Assembly: GCA_023974075.1 (NCBI GenBank)
Contig: CM043800.1
Span: 26,814,952 to 26,878,951 of the forward strand
Source: Chaenocephalus aceratus
Lineage: Eukaryota > Chordata > Actinopteri > Perciformes > Channichthyidae
Direction: 5' to 3'
DNA length: 64,000 nucleotides
The translations under genes and the position numbers were made by a program. The notes under the pieces were generated by a model that was not told the DNA's origin, ran no database searches, and saw nothing but the letters and a program-made list of their open reading frames with translations. Below, piece by piece: positions 22,350 to 35,175 of this stretch (its first letter is position 1; each line of letters starts with the position of its first letter).

Positions 22350-22532
22350 CAGTGGCAGACTGGCCATCGGGACGTTCGGGACCCCGGCACCCCGTTGACA
22401 ATTTACTAGCAGTACCCAAGTGGGCCGGTCGGATAAGTCACTAGCACCGTTGACAATTTACTAGTCGTAAATTAGTACAGAAGTGGGCCGGTCGAGATGC
22501 CCGGGCTGATTTTGAGTCCCAGTCCGCCCCTG
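22350..22532. mobile_element. Short hAT MITE in the clk2 3' UTR
   Basis: 183 bp with CAGTGGCAGACTGG at the left and CCAGTCCGCCCCTG at the right. Flanks CCGAGGAC (22342-22349) and CTGAGGAT (22533-22540) agree at 6 of 8 positions, a decayed duplication. Inside, CCGTTGACAATTTACTAG occurs twice. It starts 29 bp after the clk2 stop codon and so is probably transcribed. Confidence 0.65.
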
Positions 22533-23745
22533 CTGAGGATCATACCAGTGTGCATGCAAGTTGTAGTTTTTTAACTATAAATCTTGTTAACTTCATATTT
22601 CATTTCAATCAGGAAAGGTTAAGTGGTAGTGAGTAAAAGGTGTACTAAAAAGTAACCATTTATTTTGACCATTAAGGTAAATAGTTATTAGTAATAACAG
22701 CCCGACTGTTCTGCAAACTTAAAAGGGGTTCTCTCTTTCTCTCCGTGTGCAATAAGTCTTCTCTGGCTTCAACATAACCACTCAGAATGTGCAGATAAAT
22801 GCTCAGTTGCCAATATGCAAATAGGAGTACTACGTCATCTGTCAGCTACATCTTGCAGCAAATGCTCTCTACTTACATTTTTTAAGTGTTGGAAACACTG
22901 CACAAAAGTCACGTTCCATTAAGCTGTCTTTTTGGTCTCCACCCAGTCCAAAGGAAAATATATAATAATAAATATAAATCAATATATTACTCCTTCGTTG
23001 CTAAATGATCCATTAAGCTCATATTTGTCTGCCGTTTGGGCGCAGTTAGCTAAAAGTGTTGCGAGTGAAAGAAGTCAAAGAAATACAAGACAGTTACATT
23101 TGTTTATCAGAAAGATTAAACATTGTTAAAGGGTTTTGCACCCCTTCAAATGCTAACCAGTTTTTGATACTGGCTCAACGGTTTCAGACTTTCTTAAAAG
23201 GTGATTTTTTTTCAATGTAATATTGTTGCATTTTCACGCAGTTAAGTGCAAATTCATTTAAAAAAGGGCACTGTTTCATCAAAACAAAAATGTAACTTGC
23301 ATTACTTGATTTTTACGGAATCTTTTTTGTGGGAAATAAATATACAAGAATGGAAGTAAATGGGCTTAAACCTGCTGATCCTCACATGCAAGTAGATTGA
23401 GTCTTCTTCAAAATGTAAACGAAATAAAAGTAAATGTATCTCTAAAATTTAGAGGATATAGATACAAAAACGTAAGAAATGGAATTTTTTGTTTGTCTCT
23501 TTTTCAATAAAATGTGTATGAAATTACTTGTTCAGTAGTTTAATAAATGTGTCACACACACAAACAAACAAACACACAGACAGACACACAGAGGCATATT
23601 GATGGAGTGCAGCTCAGCAGAGAGCACGGTCACAAGGCTGAGAGAGTGTGTGTGTCGCCAGTTTTTCCTCTCCAGCCTTGGCAGAGATGAGAGACTTAGT
23701 CAGTCAATGTGTGTTTGAATGAATGGGCCCTTATTTCTGGTGTGT

Positions 23746-23826
23746 GCGTGTGGTGTGTGTGTGTGGTTGTGTGTGTGTGTGTGTGTGTGTGTGTTGTGTG
23801 TGTGTGTGGTGTGTGTGTGTGTGTGT

Positions 23827-23870
<44 letters not shown>
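23746..23870. repeat. (GT)n microsatellite, interrupted
   Basis: About 125 bp of GT/TG dinucleotides with a few slips (GGT, GTT). Open frames here on both strands are Cys-Val or His-Thr artefacts. Confidence 0.95.
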
Positions 23871-23871
<1 letters not shown>

Positions 23872-24259
23872 TATATATTCAATATCTCTTTGTGTGTATG
23901 TGTGAATGCATTGACTTAATCCCTTTTACTTGTTGTCTCTCAATAAAACAAAAGGTTTAACATTATATACAGATCTAAGTACAATTTATCAACAACACAT
24001 TGAAAGCCAATTGTTCTAGATTCATTTATGTTAGTTCTTAACACGCATGAGAAAAAGGAAGATTTTGTATCCAACTTATATAAAATCAAGAGTGAATCCC
24101 CTGATAGTCATGCAGTATAGGTTTTATGTAAAGCAATCAATTCAAATGTTTTATATGTATTCAGGTCATTATGCTAATGTGTTATGATGAGAGGTACATT
24201 TAGTATTTTTAGTATTAACTAACTAATTTGTGCATTAGCAACGCCTGGGTACATGAAAC

Positions 24260-24260
<1 letters not shown>

Positions 24261-24305
<45 letters not shown>

Positions 24306-24329
24306 TGTGGTGTGTGTGTGTGTGTGTGG

Positions 24330-24360
<31 letters not shown>

Positions 24361-24404
24361 TGTGTGTGTGTGTGTTGTGTGTGTGTGTGTGTGTGTGTGT
24401 GTGT
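24261..24404. repeat. (GT)n microsatellite, interrupted
   Basis: About 140 bp of GT repeats with GGT and GTTG interruptions; same type as the tract 400 bp upstream. Confidence 0.95.
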
Positions 24405-26443
24405 CAGCATGAGTCAGTTAATAATTTAAAGCAATTAGGTATGGTTTCTGTTTGTGATTTGTCCGAGAAATACAACTTAGCTAAATATTTAGGACGTAGG
24501 GTTGTTAATGTGCTCGACCTCGGTTTATCCCACCTGTGGAGAAATACTGCTGACACAGGGCTGCTGCTCGAGTGAACTGATCCCAGATCTGTCTGTGAAC
24601 ATTAGCTGGAGGAGGCGTGGCTTTTCTCTGTGATCTTGTTAAAGCATTAAAGCGTCCTCATCTCACCTTCAGAAACTTAAGCAAAGGGGGAAAGGGTAAG
24701 AGGTAAACAAGAGCTTGAGGGACTGGAAGTGGGTTGGATGAAATATTCAGAGGTCATGTGTGTGCTAAATAGGGCAGTGGAGTAGGTCATAAAAACAAAT
24801 CTCACCAAGGGGACTCAATTAAAGACATTCACAACACAGAAATATGTCATGGGTAACACTTCAGTCATTCATCAGCTGTATACACATGTTAAATGGTTCA
24901 TTACATTTTAATTTAACCAACTAGAATAAAAGACAACTATGTAAAACATTACAATACAATTTCTTTCTTTGGAGACGTTATCCATTATTTTGTTGTTTGT
25001 TTTTCAGCAGCTGACAACTATATTGAATACCATCATAAAACCATACATCATTTATATATGGTGGTACTTATACAAACTTAAAGTAAAATAGTGTTGACTC
25101 TTTTCGCCCTTTAATAACAGGCACACATCTGCAAACTGCAATTAATCAATAACAAAACCAATTGATTAAGTCAGACTATTGATGAATAAGGATTTTTAGA
25201 AGGGAATTATTGATAACGTAGGGTTAAAAAGAGGGGGATTGAAAGGAAGAAGCCTGAGCATTGTAATGATGTTGTTTGATGGAGATTTTGAAGAGTCTGA
25301 CCTCAACCTGTCACTCTCTCCTCAATTGTTTGGGTCCAGTTGTTAATACTTCTCTCTGATCTCTCAGTGATTTATATGCTGCCGTCTCAGGCCTGACTCG
25401 CGCTTTCCAGGAGCCGCTTTGTTTCATTTCCTCTCAGAAACTTTCATCTCTGAATATCCACTCAGCCAAATACCGATTACGCTTTTGAAAGGAACTGAAC
25501 ATATCTTGAGAAGAATCTGTTGAAGTGTAATAGCTTTCTGGTTGGCTGAGTTTAAAGACCAGTTTCTAAATGTATTGCTTTTCTTCTAGAATACAAAACA
25601 AAATGCAGATAACGCAGCACCATGAGAACTCTAATTCCACAGGACCAACGCTGATGTCAAGCCTATGGACCCATGTGTGTGTCACTCAACATGACATTAG
25701 CTCACGTCTTAATCTTCATCACAAAGGCGTTAGTCGTTCATTACCTGCCAACGCTAACGAGATTCCCCTCGGTAAGTCCTCTAAGTGGTAGTCTGTTCAG
25801 GAGGGTTGCGTGGTGTTGACGAGAAGCAAAGGCTGAAACCTGGTAAATAAAACAGTGATTTACTTCAGTGAGGGTCACAAAACACAAAAACAACTTCTAG
25901 TGAAGAGTTTTTTTGTTTCTACTTTATTCTTTTCTAAAGCGTCGGGGGATTGTCTGGTTGCAGTGGAGGCCATCTGGCTGGAGCTTTACCAGGATTTTCT
26001 CTGTGAGCCTTTGGCCAACTGTGACCACCTGCATGGGTAAGATAACTGTCGATGGATGGACATTTTGATTGGGTTGTGGGTGGATATTTAGTGGTCTGAA
26101 GGAGGAATATGTAGATTATGTTTGAGTCTGACGTTTGTCTGTTTTTGTCCCTTAAAGTGAGCATATTTCTCTTTTAGTAACTCCCTCTATGAAAAACACT
26201 TAATCTTTATTTAACATTTGTTACACTGCATGTGTGTATGAGTGTGTTCACTCAGTCTGCGTGTCTAAACCTTGTCCTTGTTCTTGGCAGGTCTCAAACT
26301 TCTTGCCGCCACAAGACATGAGATCTTGTGTCCTGAGTTCACCCTCAACATGAGTGTAGGAGAAAACCTTTATATATTCACCCGTCGTCTGTCAGAGAAG
26401 TAGGGTGTGGTCGTCCCCTACTGTCCTCAGAGATACAGTCATC

Positions 26444-27603
26444 ATGGAGTCTTTGAGGAGTGTGAAAAAGTCTCTGAAGAAGCCCCTCAGCATGATGACC
26501 AGCTGTGTGTCAGGGGTGAAGGAGAGGAGGTTGTGTGCTAAGCCCAGGATCAGGTGGAGCAGAGGTGGGAGAGGAAGAGGATTGAGGAGGAGCCGTCATC
26601 TCCAGAAGTCCAAAACCAAAGACCCGTCAATCTTTAAATCGTACAATGAGGACCTGGAGAAGGAGAGGCAAGTGGACACACAACGAAGAAAAACAAAAAC
26701 ATGCCTCTCCTTAAGGCAACAATAACAAACAATTAAAAGTTATTTTCATAATGTTATCATCTGCTGCAGTCTCCATTAGATTTGATTAGACAAGGCAGTT
26801 TAAATTAATTGAGTTAATTAGCATAGAAAATAGTAATAAACCTGAGTCACCGCTCCAACAGAGAAGTTGATTTAATTACTTCTGCCTGTAAAATGTCAGG
26901 TGTCTTTGTGTTCTTGTTTCCTGTGTTTACAGAAAGCAGCGGGAAGCAATGAACGCTCAGAAGAACGCAGAGAGGGCAGCGATGAGAGCTCAATTCAGAA
27001 AGAAATATCAACTGTCTGAGGTCTGCGTTAATGTTTGTAATATAACAACATATTAAATGAAAAAGTGATGTATCTGTGGTAGTTTAGCACTTACTGTTTT
27101 AGTTAAGTAGTTTACAAGATTATTGTACTTATTCCCGGTTTGTAAAAATTTACATAGTTTTTTAATAAATTTCAACTCGATGAACCCAACAGTTATAATC
27201 CTGATTTGGTGTACAATTGTGTAACATTTAGCTGTGGACATATTAGTTATTTTGGTCTTTGCTGTATATTGGTGAGTAAAGTAATGTATTAACGAGTGAA
27301 TTAAGGTCATCGTGTCCTTATTTGTCGTCATGTGCAGACTTTTTAACCCTCTTCTTCTTATTTTTCCTGTTTTTTTGTCATAATTAGAGCCGCAAGGACA
27401 CAAACCGTCTGAGGTCTGTTGGAGCGAAAGTGTCGCTCCCCCATGAGCTGTCGAAGATCATTCATCCTGAAAACAGAGCCAAGGACGACGGCTTCAACCT
27501 GCTGAGCGCCTTCCAAGGCCTCAGCTTCGGCCCGGCCGCGCTCACAGAGAGGAGGCACAGCAAGATGTCCACTCCTACGGCAACAACCTGTATAGTCATG
27601 TGA
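26444..27603 (+). CDS. Complexin 3/4-like SNARE-binding protein with CaaX box
   Basis: Complexins bind the assembled SNARE helix and control synaptic vesicle fusion; the 3/4 class is retinal and membrane-anchored by farnesylation. Exons 26444-26667, 26933-27020 and 27388-27603 give 175 residues. The helix and SNARE-binding region is FKSYNEDLEKERKQREAMNA then AERAAMRAQFRKKYQLSE; the C-terminal half has VSLPHELSKII like the family VELPRELAKMI, and the protein ends CIVM, a CaaX box. Odd features: residues about 1-68 are Arg/Lys-rich (RIRWSRGGRGRGLRRSRHLQ) where known complexins 3/4 are acidic and Gly-rich, and the first intron uses a GC donor (AG|GCAAGT at 26668) because only that keeps the frame. 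The ATG at 26444 follows in-frame non-ATG codons. Which paralog (3 or 4) is uncertain. Confidence 0.75.
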
Positions 27604-27782
27604 TCAATATGTGATCACAGGGGCGATCGGTAAACCGCCTGCTCGTTGTGTAAGTGAAGGGGACCAAGAGGAAACCCTCATACACACCAGCTCATTCAGC
27701 AGCAATACGCAATCATCCTGTTACACCTAAACATGTCTTTCAGATGCTTTTTTTTTACTTCCCTTTTGTCTTTTTTTTTAGC

Positions 27783-27788
27783 AATAAA
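27783..27788 (+). terminator. Complexin polyadenylation signal
   Basis: AATAAA 180 bp after the stop codon. The rest of 27604-28794 holds AT-rich sequence and a large (GT)n tract; no gene seen. Confidence 0.5.
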
Positions 27789-28380
27789 ATATACCTGATC
27801 ATTTTCTATCCTATGAAATGATCTTAACATTAATTTAGGTGGGTGGGAAGAAGATAAATCTGATCAATCAGTAAAAGTTTCCTCACAAGTGATTCAGAAA
27901 AGGACTCATGCGTAATGAGGCTTTCACAGTTCCTATAAAACGGTCGATCACGATTCCACCCCTTTTAGAGACTTTTTTGGTCATTATAATAATTACTTTA
28001 GTGTATTTTGTATTATATAATCTAGAAGCTACTGTAGTGTCTTAATGATAGGCTATAGATCCAAGCGAATGATCTGTTCACAAGTAAGGGACCTCAGGGC
28101 AACATGTTACACATTTTACCACACATTCACACAATGACATTTATTTTACTTATTTTCTTTTATTATTAGCTCAGATTTTGTTTTATTGTCTCTCTGATAA
28201 TTGTTGACTTATATCACATGTATGTACATGTTTTCTCTTTAACGTTTATGAGCAAAGTTTTAAGCTATTCGGTTCTCGATAAGTTTAGTCATGCTCCTTT
28301 CACTTTTAGTTTTATTAGCTGTGATAAAAAACTTGTAATAAAGACCTTTTCGACCGGCTGGACTCACTCTTTTATGGGTT

Positions 28381-28560
<180 letters not shown>

Positions 28561-28794
28561 TGAGAGTGGAGTGTGTGTTTTTTGTGTGTTCAGGATCACT
28601 CTGACATTTGGGCTTTGTTGTGATTCTCTTGAACTCTGATCTTTACATCCATAAATTATCGTCCGCTATCACTTCATCAGAGCAATGGAGCACATTCAAG
28701 GATATGAGCTTGAGGTAGAAGGTGGGAAATAATTGACAACAACGAGCGGTGTCACAACTCTGAATGAGACCGACGGACACATCTCGTCTGGACC

Positions 28795-31700
28795 ATGAGG
28801 AGCATGTTGAACATCCGAGTGACTGTGTGTGTCGGAGCACAGCAAACCTGCGGGTCCAGAAATCTGCTCTGTGGCGTCGCACCTCGGAGAGCTTTCAGCA
28901 TGGCGGCGGCAGGGACGGTGGCACATGGGAAGCTGGAGGGCAGAAAAGCAGCTGAGAGTACAGGAGTCAGAAAGAAGGGTGTGGAAGGACGGGTGAGGAG
29001 CTTTGAGGAGATCCCTCACACAGGCAGGAGTGGCTGGGTCAACCTGGTGAAGTTCTGGAGAGAAGACCGTTTCCGGCATCTTCACTTACACATGGAGAGG
29101 ACCTTCAAAGCCCTCGGCCCCATCTACAGGTAGCAGGAAGACAGGATGGCCTTTCCCTAAGCGTGTCATTGACCCTTGAGTTGTTTTCTAATATATGTAT
29201 GTAAAAGTAATACATGTCAGTTAACACCATAGCCTTTCTGTTTGTGTGTGTTTCTGTGTCTGTTTAGGGAGCATGTGGGCACCCAGAGCAGTGTGAACAT
29301 AATTTTGCCGCTGGACATCGCTGAGCTGTTCCGCTCAGAGGGCCTGCACCCCCGACGCATGACCCTGCAGCCCTGGGCAACTCACAGAGAGACCCGGCAG
29401 CTCAGCAAGGGAGTCTTCCTCAAGTCAGTCACACACCTCAGTTCAACTTATGTTTACAAACTGTATGTCTGTTTCAGTCGCTTTGTGGGGACTCAACCTT
29501 TTGGGGACTTCATAGTCATCGATATGCAAGAAGACAGGTTAACGAGAATGAGTGTATGAAGGTTTTCATTGTATGTGTGTTTTGAGTGTGTATGCATTTA
29601 TGAAATCACTTGTGCCATCATCATCTTGCACATTTTCTGTTGGTCCTTCAATCATTCTGCTTCAGTAAAGTATTCTGCTATCAATTGTTGCTATAGTTTT
29701 TAAAGCTCCTACACATAATATGGTTGTATCATCTTTCAAATATTTTGATGGCACAAGTTTTTTTTTTGTAGAGATGCATACATGTCAGGATACAAATATT
29801 TTAAACCAAGGGGAAACACAAATTGATAGGGAACCAGAACCTAGTCTATACTTAAGAAGTTAAGTAACTGAATAGCACATCTGCTGAGAAAGGTATACTA
29901 GTTTTCAGAATCAGGAAGTGAACCAGGTCAACTAATATGCTCCCTTTAACTCTCCTCTTCACAGGAACGGTGAGGAGTGGCGAGCTGATCGCCTGATCCT
30001 CAACAGGGAGGTGATGATGAGTGCGCCCGTAAAGCGTTTTCTGCTGCCCTGCTTGATGAGGTTGCAAGGGACTTCAGTCGAATGCTGCAAGTGAGAGTGG
30101 GGAAGGAGGGCAGAGTCGAGGGGGGGAAACGCAGTCTGACCGTGGACCCCAGTCCTGACCTCTTCCGATTTGCACTGGAAGGTCAGTGATTTGTGACCTG
30201 CAGTTTCTTTTTTGATTGCACAGTAAACGTTTACATGGGAACATGTCAACTCATCAACTCCACAAAATACTGACTCCTTCTGTCTTGGTGAGCATTTCAT
30301 ACATATTTGTCATGACATTGACATCCTCGGTAGGGTACGGATGGTTTTGGATAAATGTCATCTCCCCATTTAGATTGGCTTTCATTCACTCTATTTATTA
30401 GCCAAGTTAAATCACAAATGCTGACGTAGGCTGTGACAGCTTATCAAATGATCGAATAACAAATTCTCTTTACAAAAGCTGCTGGTCTTTGTTAGGCCCC
30501 AAGCCTGTTTTTCAGGTTTCAGGCTTGAAAATGACATTCCCAGAACAAATGACCATATCTTCCCTTTTAAAAGGGTTACATTAATAATCTTTTTTCTCAA
30601 AGTAATGATAAACCTGTGAGTTGGATGTAGAAAAGTCAGAATCAATATAGATGTTTTTTATTTTAAAGAAAATTCAGATTGAACATGGTAAAAAAACTGT
30701 AAATTATAGTGTTCGTCCAAAAAATATTTTGTACTTATAGTGAAAACTAACCTTGGATGATGGGTTAGTAGACTAAAAGCTTTAGGAATCCAAAGTACAA
30801 CATATAATAAGTACCCTGTATCAAGACTGATGCAAAACAAGTGATATTTGACCTTTTTAGACAGATTTAGCAAAAAAACTCTTCTGGGGCCATTTGTTGC
30901 TCTCCCTGAAGTTTCTCCCATTTTTTCCCCTTAAACTGTGGGTTTTTCTCTGGAAGTGTTTCCTTGTACGATGTGAGGGTCTAAGGACAGAGGGTGTCGT
31001 TTTTTCTCATACTGATATTCTGAACAATCTGTGCTGTTGTATTTGCTGTAAAGTGTCTCTACTGTAGGCTAATTTTATTACATGTACAGCACTTTGGCTC
31101 GACCAAAAATCGTTTATAAATGTGCTATATAAATAAAACTTGATTTGATTTGATTTGGGTGGATTTTCCATATCTCTGGCCCCCCTTGCTCGATTTGACA
31201 TGTGACATCTCTTCCTGACCGTTAGAGCCAATATAATCCAAGGGAAATCGTCCCGCGCACACACTCATGTTAAAAAAAAGTTGTGTCTCTGCACATGCAA
31301 GCTTTCAGCAGAGGGTAGAAATATCCCTGCTCTGACTTCTAGAAACGGAAACGCAGTTTTATTGCTTATAGATTATCAGAACATTTCAAAGGGGACACAT
31401 TCACATTGGATATTAACCTATGGATTAACTACAGCATCGTTTTTATCGTTTTAATGCCATTGAAGACCAGTTTTGGCCAAGATAAGCCATGTTAGCGGTT
31501 GTGGCTACCTCGCGCCACATGTTTTGATGTACGTTTTTGTTGATAACGTCGCGAGTTTGTATCTTTCAGTGTTGAGGTGGGCACCGTTAGATTCTGTGTC
31601 TTTACGATCATAAACGATGTGTTGGATGTGCACCTAGGATAAGTAATAAGGGAGCTAGGAGTGATTTTCGGTGCAGTAATAGGTTAGCATTTTTCGCTCG

Positions 31701-32197
31701 GGGCTAATTCAGAGGGTCAGTGTTAGCATTGTGTGTTTTGAAGAAAAAAAATGAAAAAGATCAGTTAAATGAGTTTTTTCCCGTTATATGGATATAAAAT
31801 ATTCATAGTTTTAATAAGGTCATCAAATATTAAGGTTCCTTAGACGTTGTTTCCTGCAAATCACGCGATTTCGGCCCCGGAACCAGGTCCGTCGGGCTTA
31901 AGAGGTGTTAATGTCTCATTGCGACTAAAAATTCTCAGCTCTCATGAGAACCAAATCTTATTTTAACCCGAGGCATATCTGTTGTTAACATATTATAGAT
32001 GTGGGAGGTCCAGGAGAACACGCACCTTTAAAATAGAAACGCCAACAAAGATGATCAAAGCTCCCGCATTCTGCTCCTTTCATCTGCAACATGCCACATT
32101 CACAAATGTGAATGCTTGTGTGACTCAGTAAGTGTGCTGAACACTTGAATATGTGTGTGTGTGTGTGTGTTGTGTGTGTGTGTGTGGTGTGTGTGTG

Positions 32198-32231
<34 letters not shown>

Positions 32232-32463
32232 TCTAGCATTATACTTGTGGGGACCTAAATCTGTTTACATAGTCACGTGTGGGGACTGGCTTCCCTTATG
32301 GGGACAAATTGGAGGTCCCCAATCATTAATTTTAGGGTGAAGCCTTGGTTAGGTTTAGGATTAGGGTTAGGGTTAGGCATGTGTTGGTTATGGTTAAGGT
32401 TAGGATAAGTCTCCAGGAAATGCATGTAAGTCAATGTAATGTCCCTTGAAGTGATGTATACAT

Positions 32464-32513
<50 letters not shown>

Positions 32514-33818
32514 TGTGTGTGTGTGTGAGTGTGAGTGTGAGTGTGAGTGTGAGTGTGAGTGTGAGTGACAGAGAGAGATACAGAGAGTGAAGGAGGGAGA
32601 GTTGATAACTTTGAGTCATGCTAGTCTGCTCCTAATGGACCGCTGCACACGGAGCCAGGTGTTAAGCCAGGATAGGAATAGAGCTGCAAGAAACTCTATT
32701 CCAGTCAGTGATGTGAAGTTAATATAATACAAGCATGTCTCATAGCTGATGGATGGAGGAAAGGCAGTTCCTCCGAGACAAGGTATGCACTCAGAAAACA
32801 TATTTGTCTCTCTGTGTGGAACTGGATTTGAAAAACACAGAAAAAGTTATTTCCTCAAGCATCTTTTTTAACTTTACTTCACTTTAACCCATAGGGCCAG
32901 GTAATCCTTCAAGCGTTGCATTTCAAAAACTAGCCTGTAGGTTTTATAGGCTATTTGAGATTATTATTTCAAGAAATTCAACTGTGTTTTCAACCTCTAG
33001 CCTTAGCTTGTTTGCATACCTTGAAACACATGTCTCACCCCCATCTCCCCTCCTCCCCCCTGCAGCCAGTTGCCATGTGCTCTATGGAGAACGTATTGGC
33101 CTCTTCTCCTCATCTCCCTCCCTGGAGTCCCAGAAATTCATCTGGGCCGTGGAGCGAATGCTGGCAACAACCCCCCCTCTCCTCTACCTGCCCCCCCGCC
33201 TGCTGCTCCGCATCGGCGCGCCCCTGTGGACTCAGCACGCCAACGCATGGGACCACATCTTCAGCCATGGTAGGCACAATACAAGCACTGATTTAATTTA
33301 GTTTATGTCTGTCTATCTTTAAAACGTTTATGTACCTCCAACCTTGCCCTTACTTCTTTGTCTTCTGCTAGGTTTATTGGCCTGCTTTACTGCCTTTTGC
33401 CCAATCTGTTTCAGCACTGCCATGGCATGTGTTAAAAGGCTCAAAACGGAAATGTTCCTGAATGTCTGCATGTGGGAAAAGTGAAAAATCATTAGCGATG
33501 CCTGAAAGATTATCCCAGTAATTAGGCAGGAACTGAATGTGAAGGATGCTTGACTCAATTCAATCTGTTTCAGTATCCTACCTCATTACTACCATATTTT
33601 CTGACTTTTGTGCCATCTTGTTCTCATCCTTTTCCAGCGGAGGCGAGGATCCAGAAGGGGTACCGACGAATGTCTTCCTCCCAGGCTCAGGGGTCCGGGG
33701 CCGGAGCAGCTGGAATTCGGTACACCGGGGTTCTGGGTCAACTCATGGAGAAAGGACAGCTGTCTTTGGACCTCATCAAAGCCAACATCACTGAGCTGAT
33801 GGCTGGAGGGGTGGACAC

Positions 33819-33872
<54 letters not shown>

Positions 33873-35137
33873 GTTGCTTGTGTTTGTTTTCCTGTCACTG
33901 ACTGACTCCCTGTCACCTGTCACTGACTCCCTGTCACTCCCCCCCCCCCCCCCTCTGCAGACAGCGGTGCCCCTGCAGTTTGCTCTGTTTGAGCTGGGCC
34001 GTAACCCCGAGGTGCAGGAGAGGGTGAGGCAGCAGGTGAGGTTGTCATGTGCACAGGCTGGTGGTGACCCTCAGAAAGCCCTGCAGGGGGCACCTCTACT
34101 GAAGGGCACAATCAAGGAGATTCTCAGGTACAGCATACTCAAGACATCTGCTCATGGCCTGATTAAAGTAGGCCACCTATATACACACACTTCATCTCTG
34201 CAGTGTGTATGTACTCTGTCGCCTGCAGGTTCCTATCAGTATAGGTGCACCTTCATTGTGCTTTAAAACCAACCCTTAATCAAAACCAGGAAAAGAAAGA
34301 TGGCAAAGACAACATGCTAAATTATCATATCTAAAGATAAATTGTGTTGAGGTTTTCATGAAAGTATCACTAATAGGGAGGCAGAAAGATATAAGAGTGC
34401 TTTAGAGCATGGGCATTAAAGTTCATGTCTGCACAATGTTTCTTATCTCATTTTTGCTAAATGCAATGTTTTTGAACGTGTGTGATGTATTTGCTGATAT
34501 ATGTGATGATGAATGTGATATATTGTTTATACATGACTTATATGTTCCATATTTCCTAGTGAATGGTAAACACATTTATGTGTGTGCTGTGTGTATGTGT
34601 GTTGTGTCAGGTTATACCCGGTGGGAACGACAGTGCAGCGGTATCCCATCAAAGACATTGTTATTCAGAATTACCACATTCCTGCTGGGGTGAGTGATCA
34701 TTGTCACAGTGTGGAGCACTCACTGCTTCAGCTGACCTCTGTGTGTGTGACGGCCATCCTCTCTCTTCTCAGACCATGGTCCAGGCCTGTCTTTACCCCC
34801 TGGGAAGGAGTGCGGATGTGTTTGAGGATCCGCTGCGCTTTGACCCCGGGCGGTGGGGCAGCAACAGGGAGGGGGGCCAGAGAGCAGAGCAGGGGGCAGG
34901 GGGTTTCGCTCCCTGGCATTTGGCTTTGGGGCGAGGCAGTGTGTCGGGAGGAGGATTGCTGAGAACGAGATGCAGCTCTTACTCATGCATGTGAGTAATA
35001 AGATGAGAAAAGGAGGATGAAGTCAGAGAGGAAGGATGTGAAGCAGAAAGCATAACATGGAAATAATGTTAAAATGCTAATTTTCCACTAACTTTTTATT
35101 TGTATTTTTCCTGAAACGCCTCCTTTCTTTATCAATT

Positions 35138-35175
<38 letters not shown>

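Larger units (their letters stand above)
22541..26443. other. clk2-complexin intergenic region
   Basis: AT-rich, with candidate AATAAA signals (e.g. 23506-23511) for clk2 and two large (GT)n tracts. A possible non-coding exon for the next gene lies at about 25940-26036, between a TTTTCTAAAG acceptor-like and a GTAAGA donor-like site. No coding exon is supported. Confidence 0.4.

Noticed and set aside
23700..24410. Open frames of Cys-Val or His-Thr repeats (also at 28372-28639, 32155-32340, 32431-32619, 57312-57394)
   Set aside because: They are translations of GT/CA microsatellites with no start context or homology.
32358..32376. TTAGGG-like repeats
   Set aside because: Only two to three units inside a common fish repeat; not an interstitial telomere.
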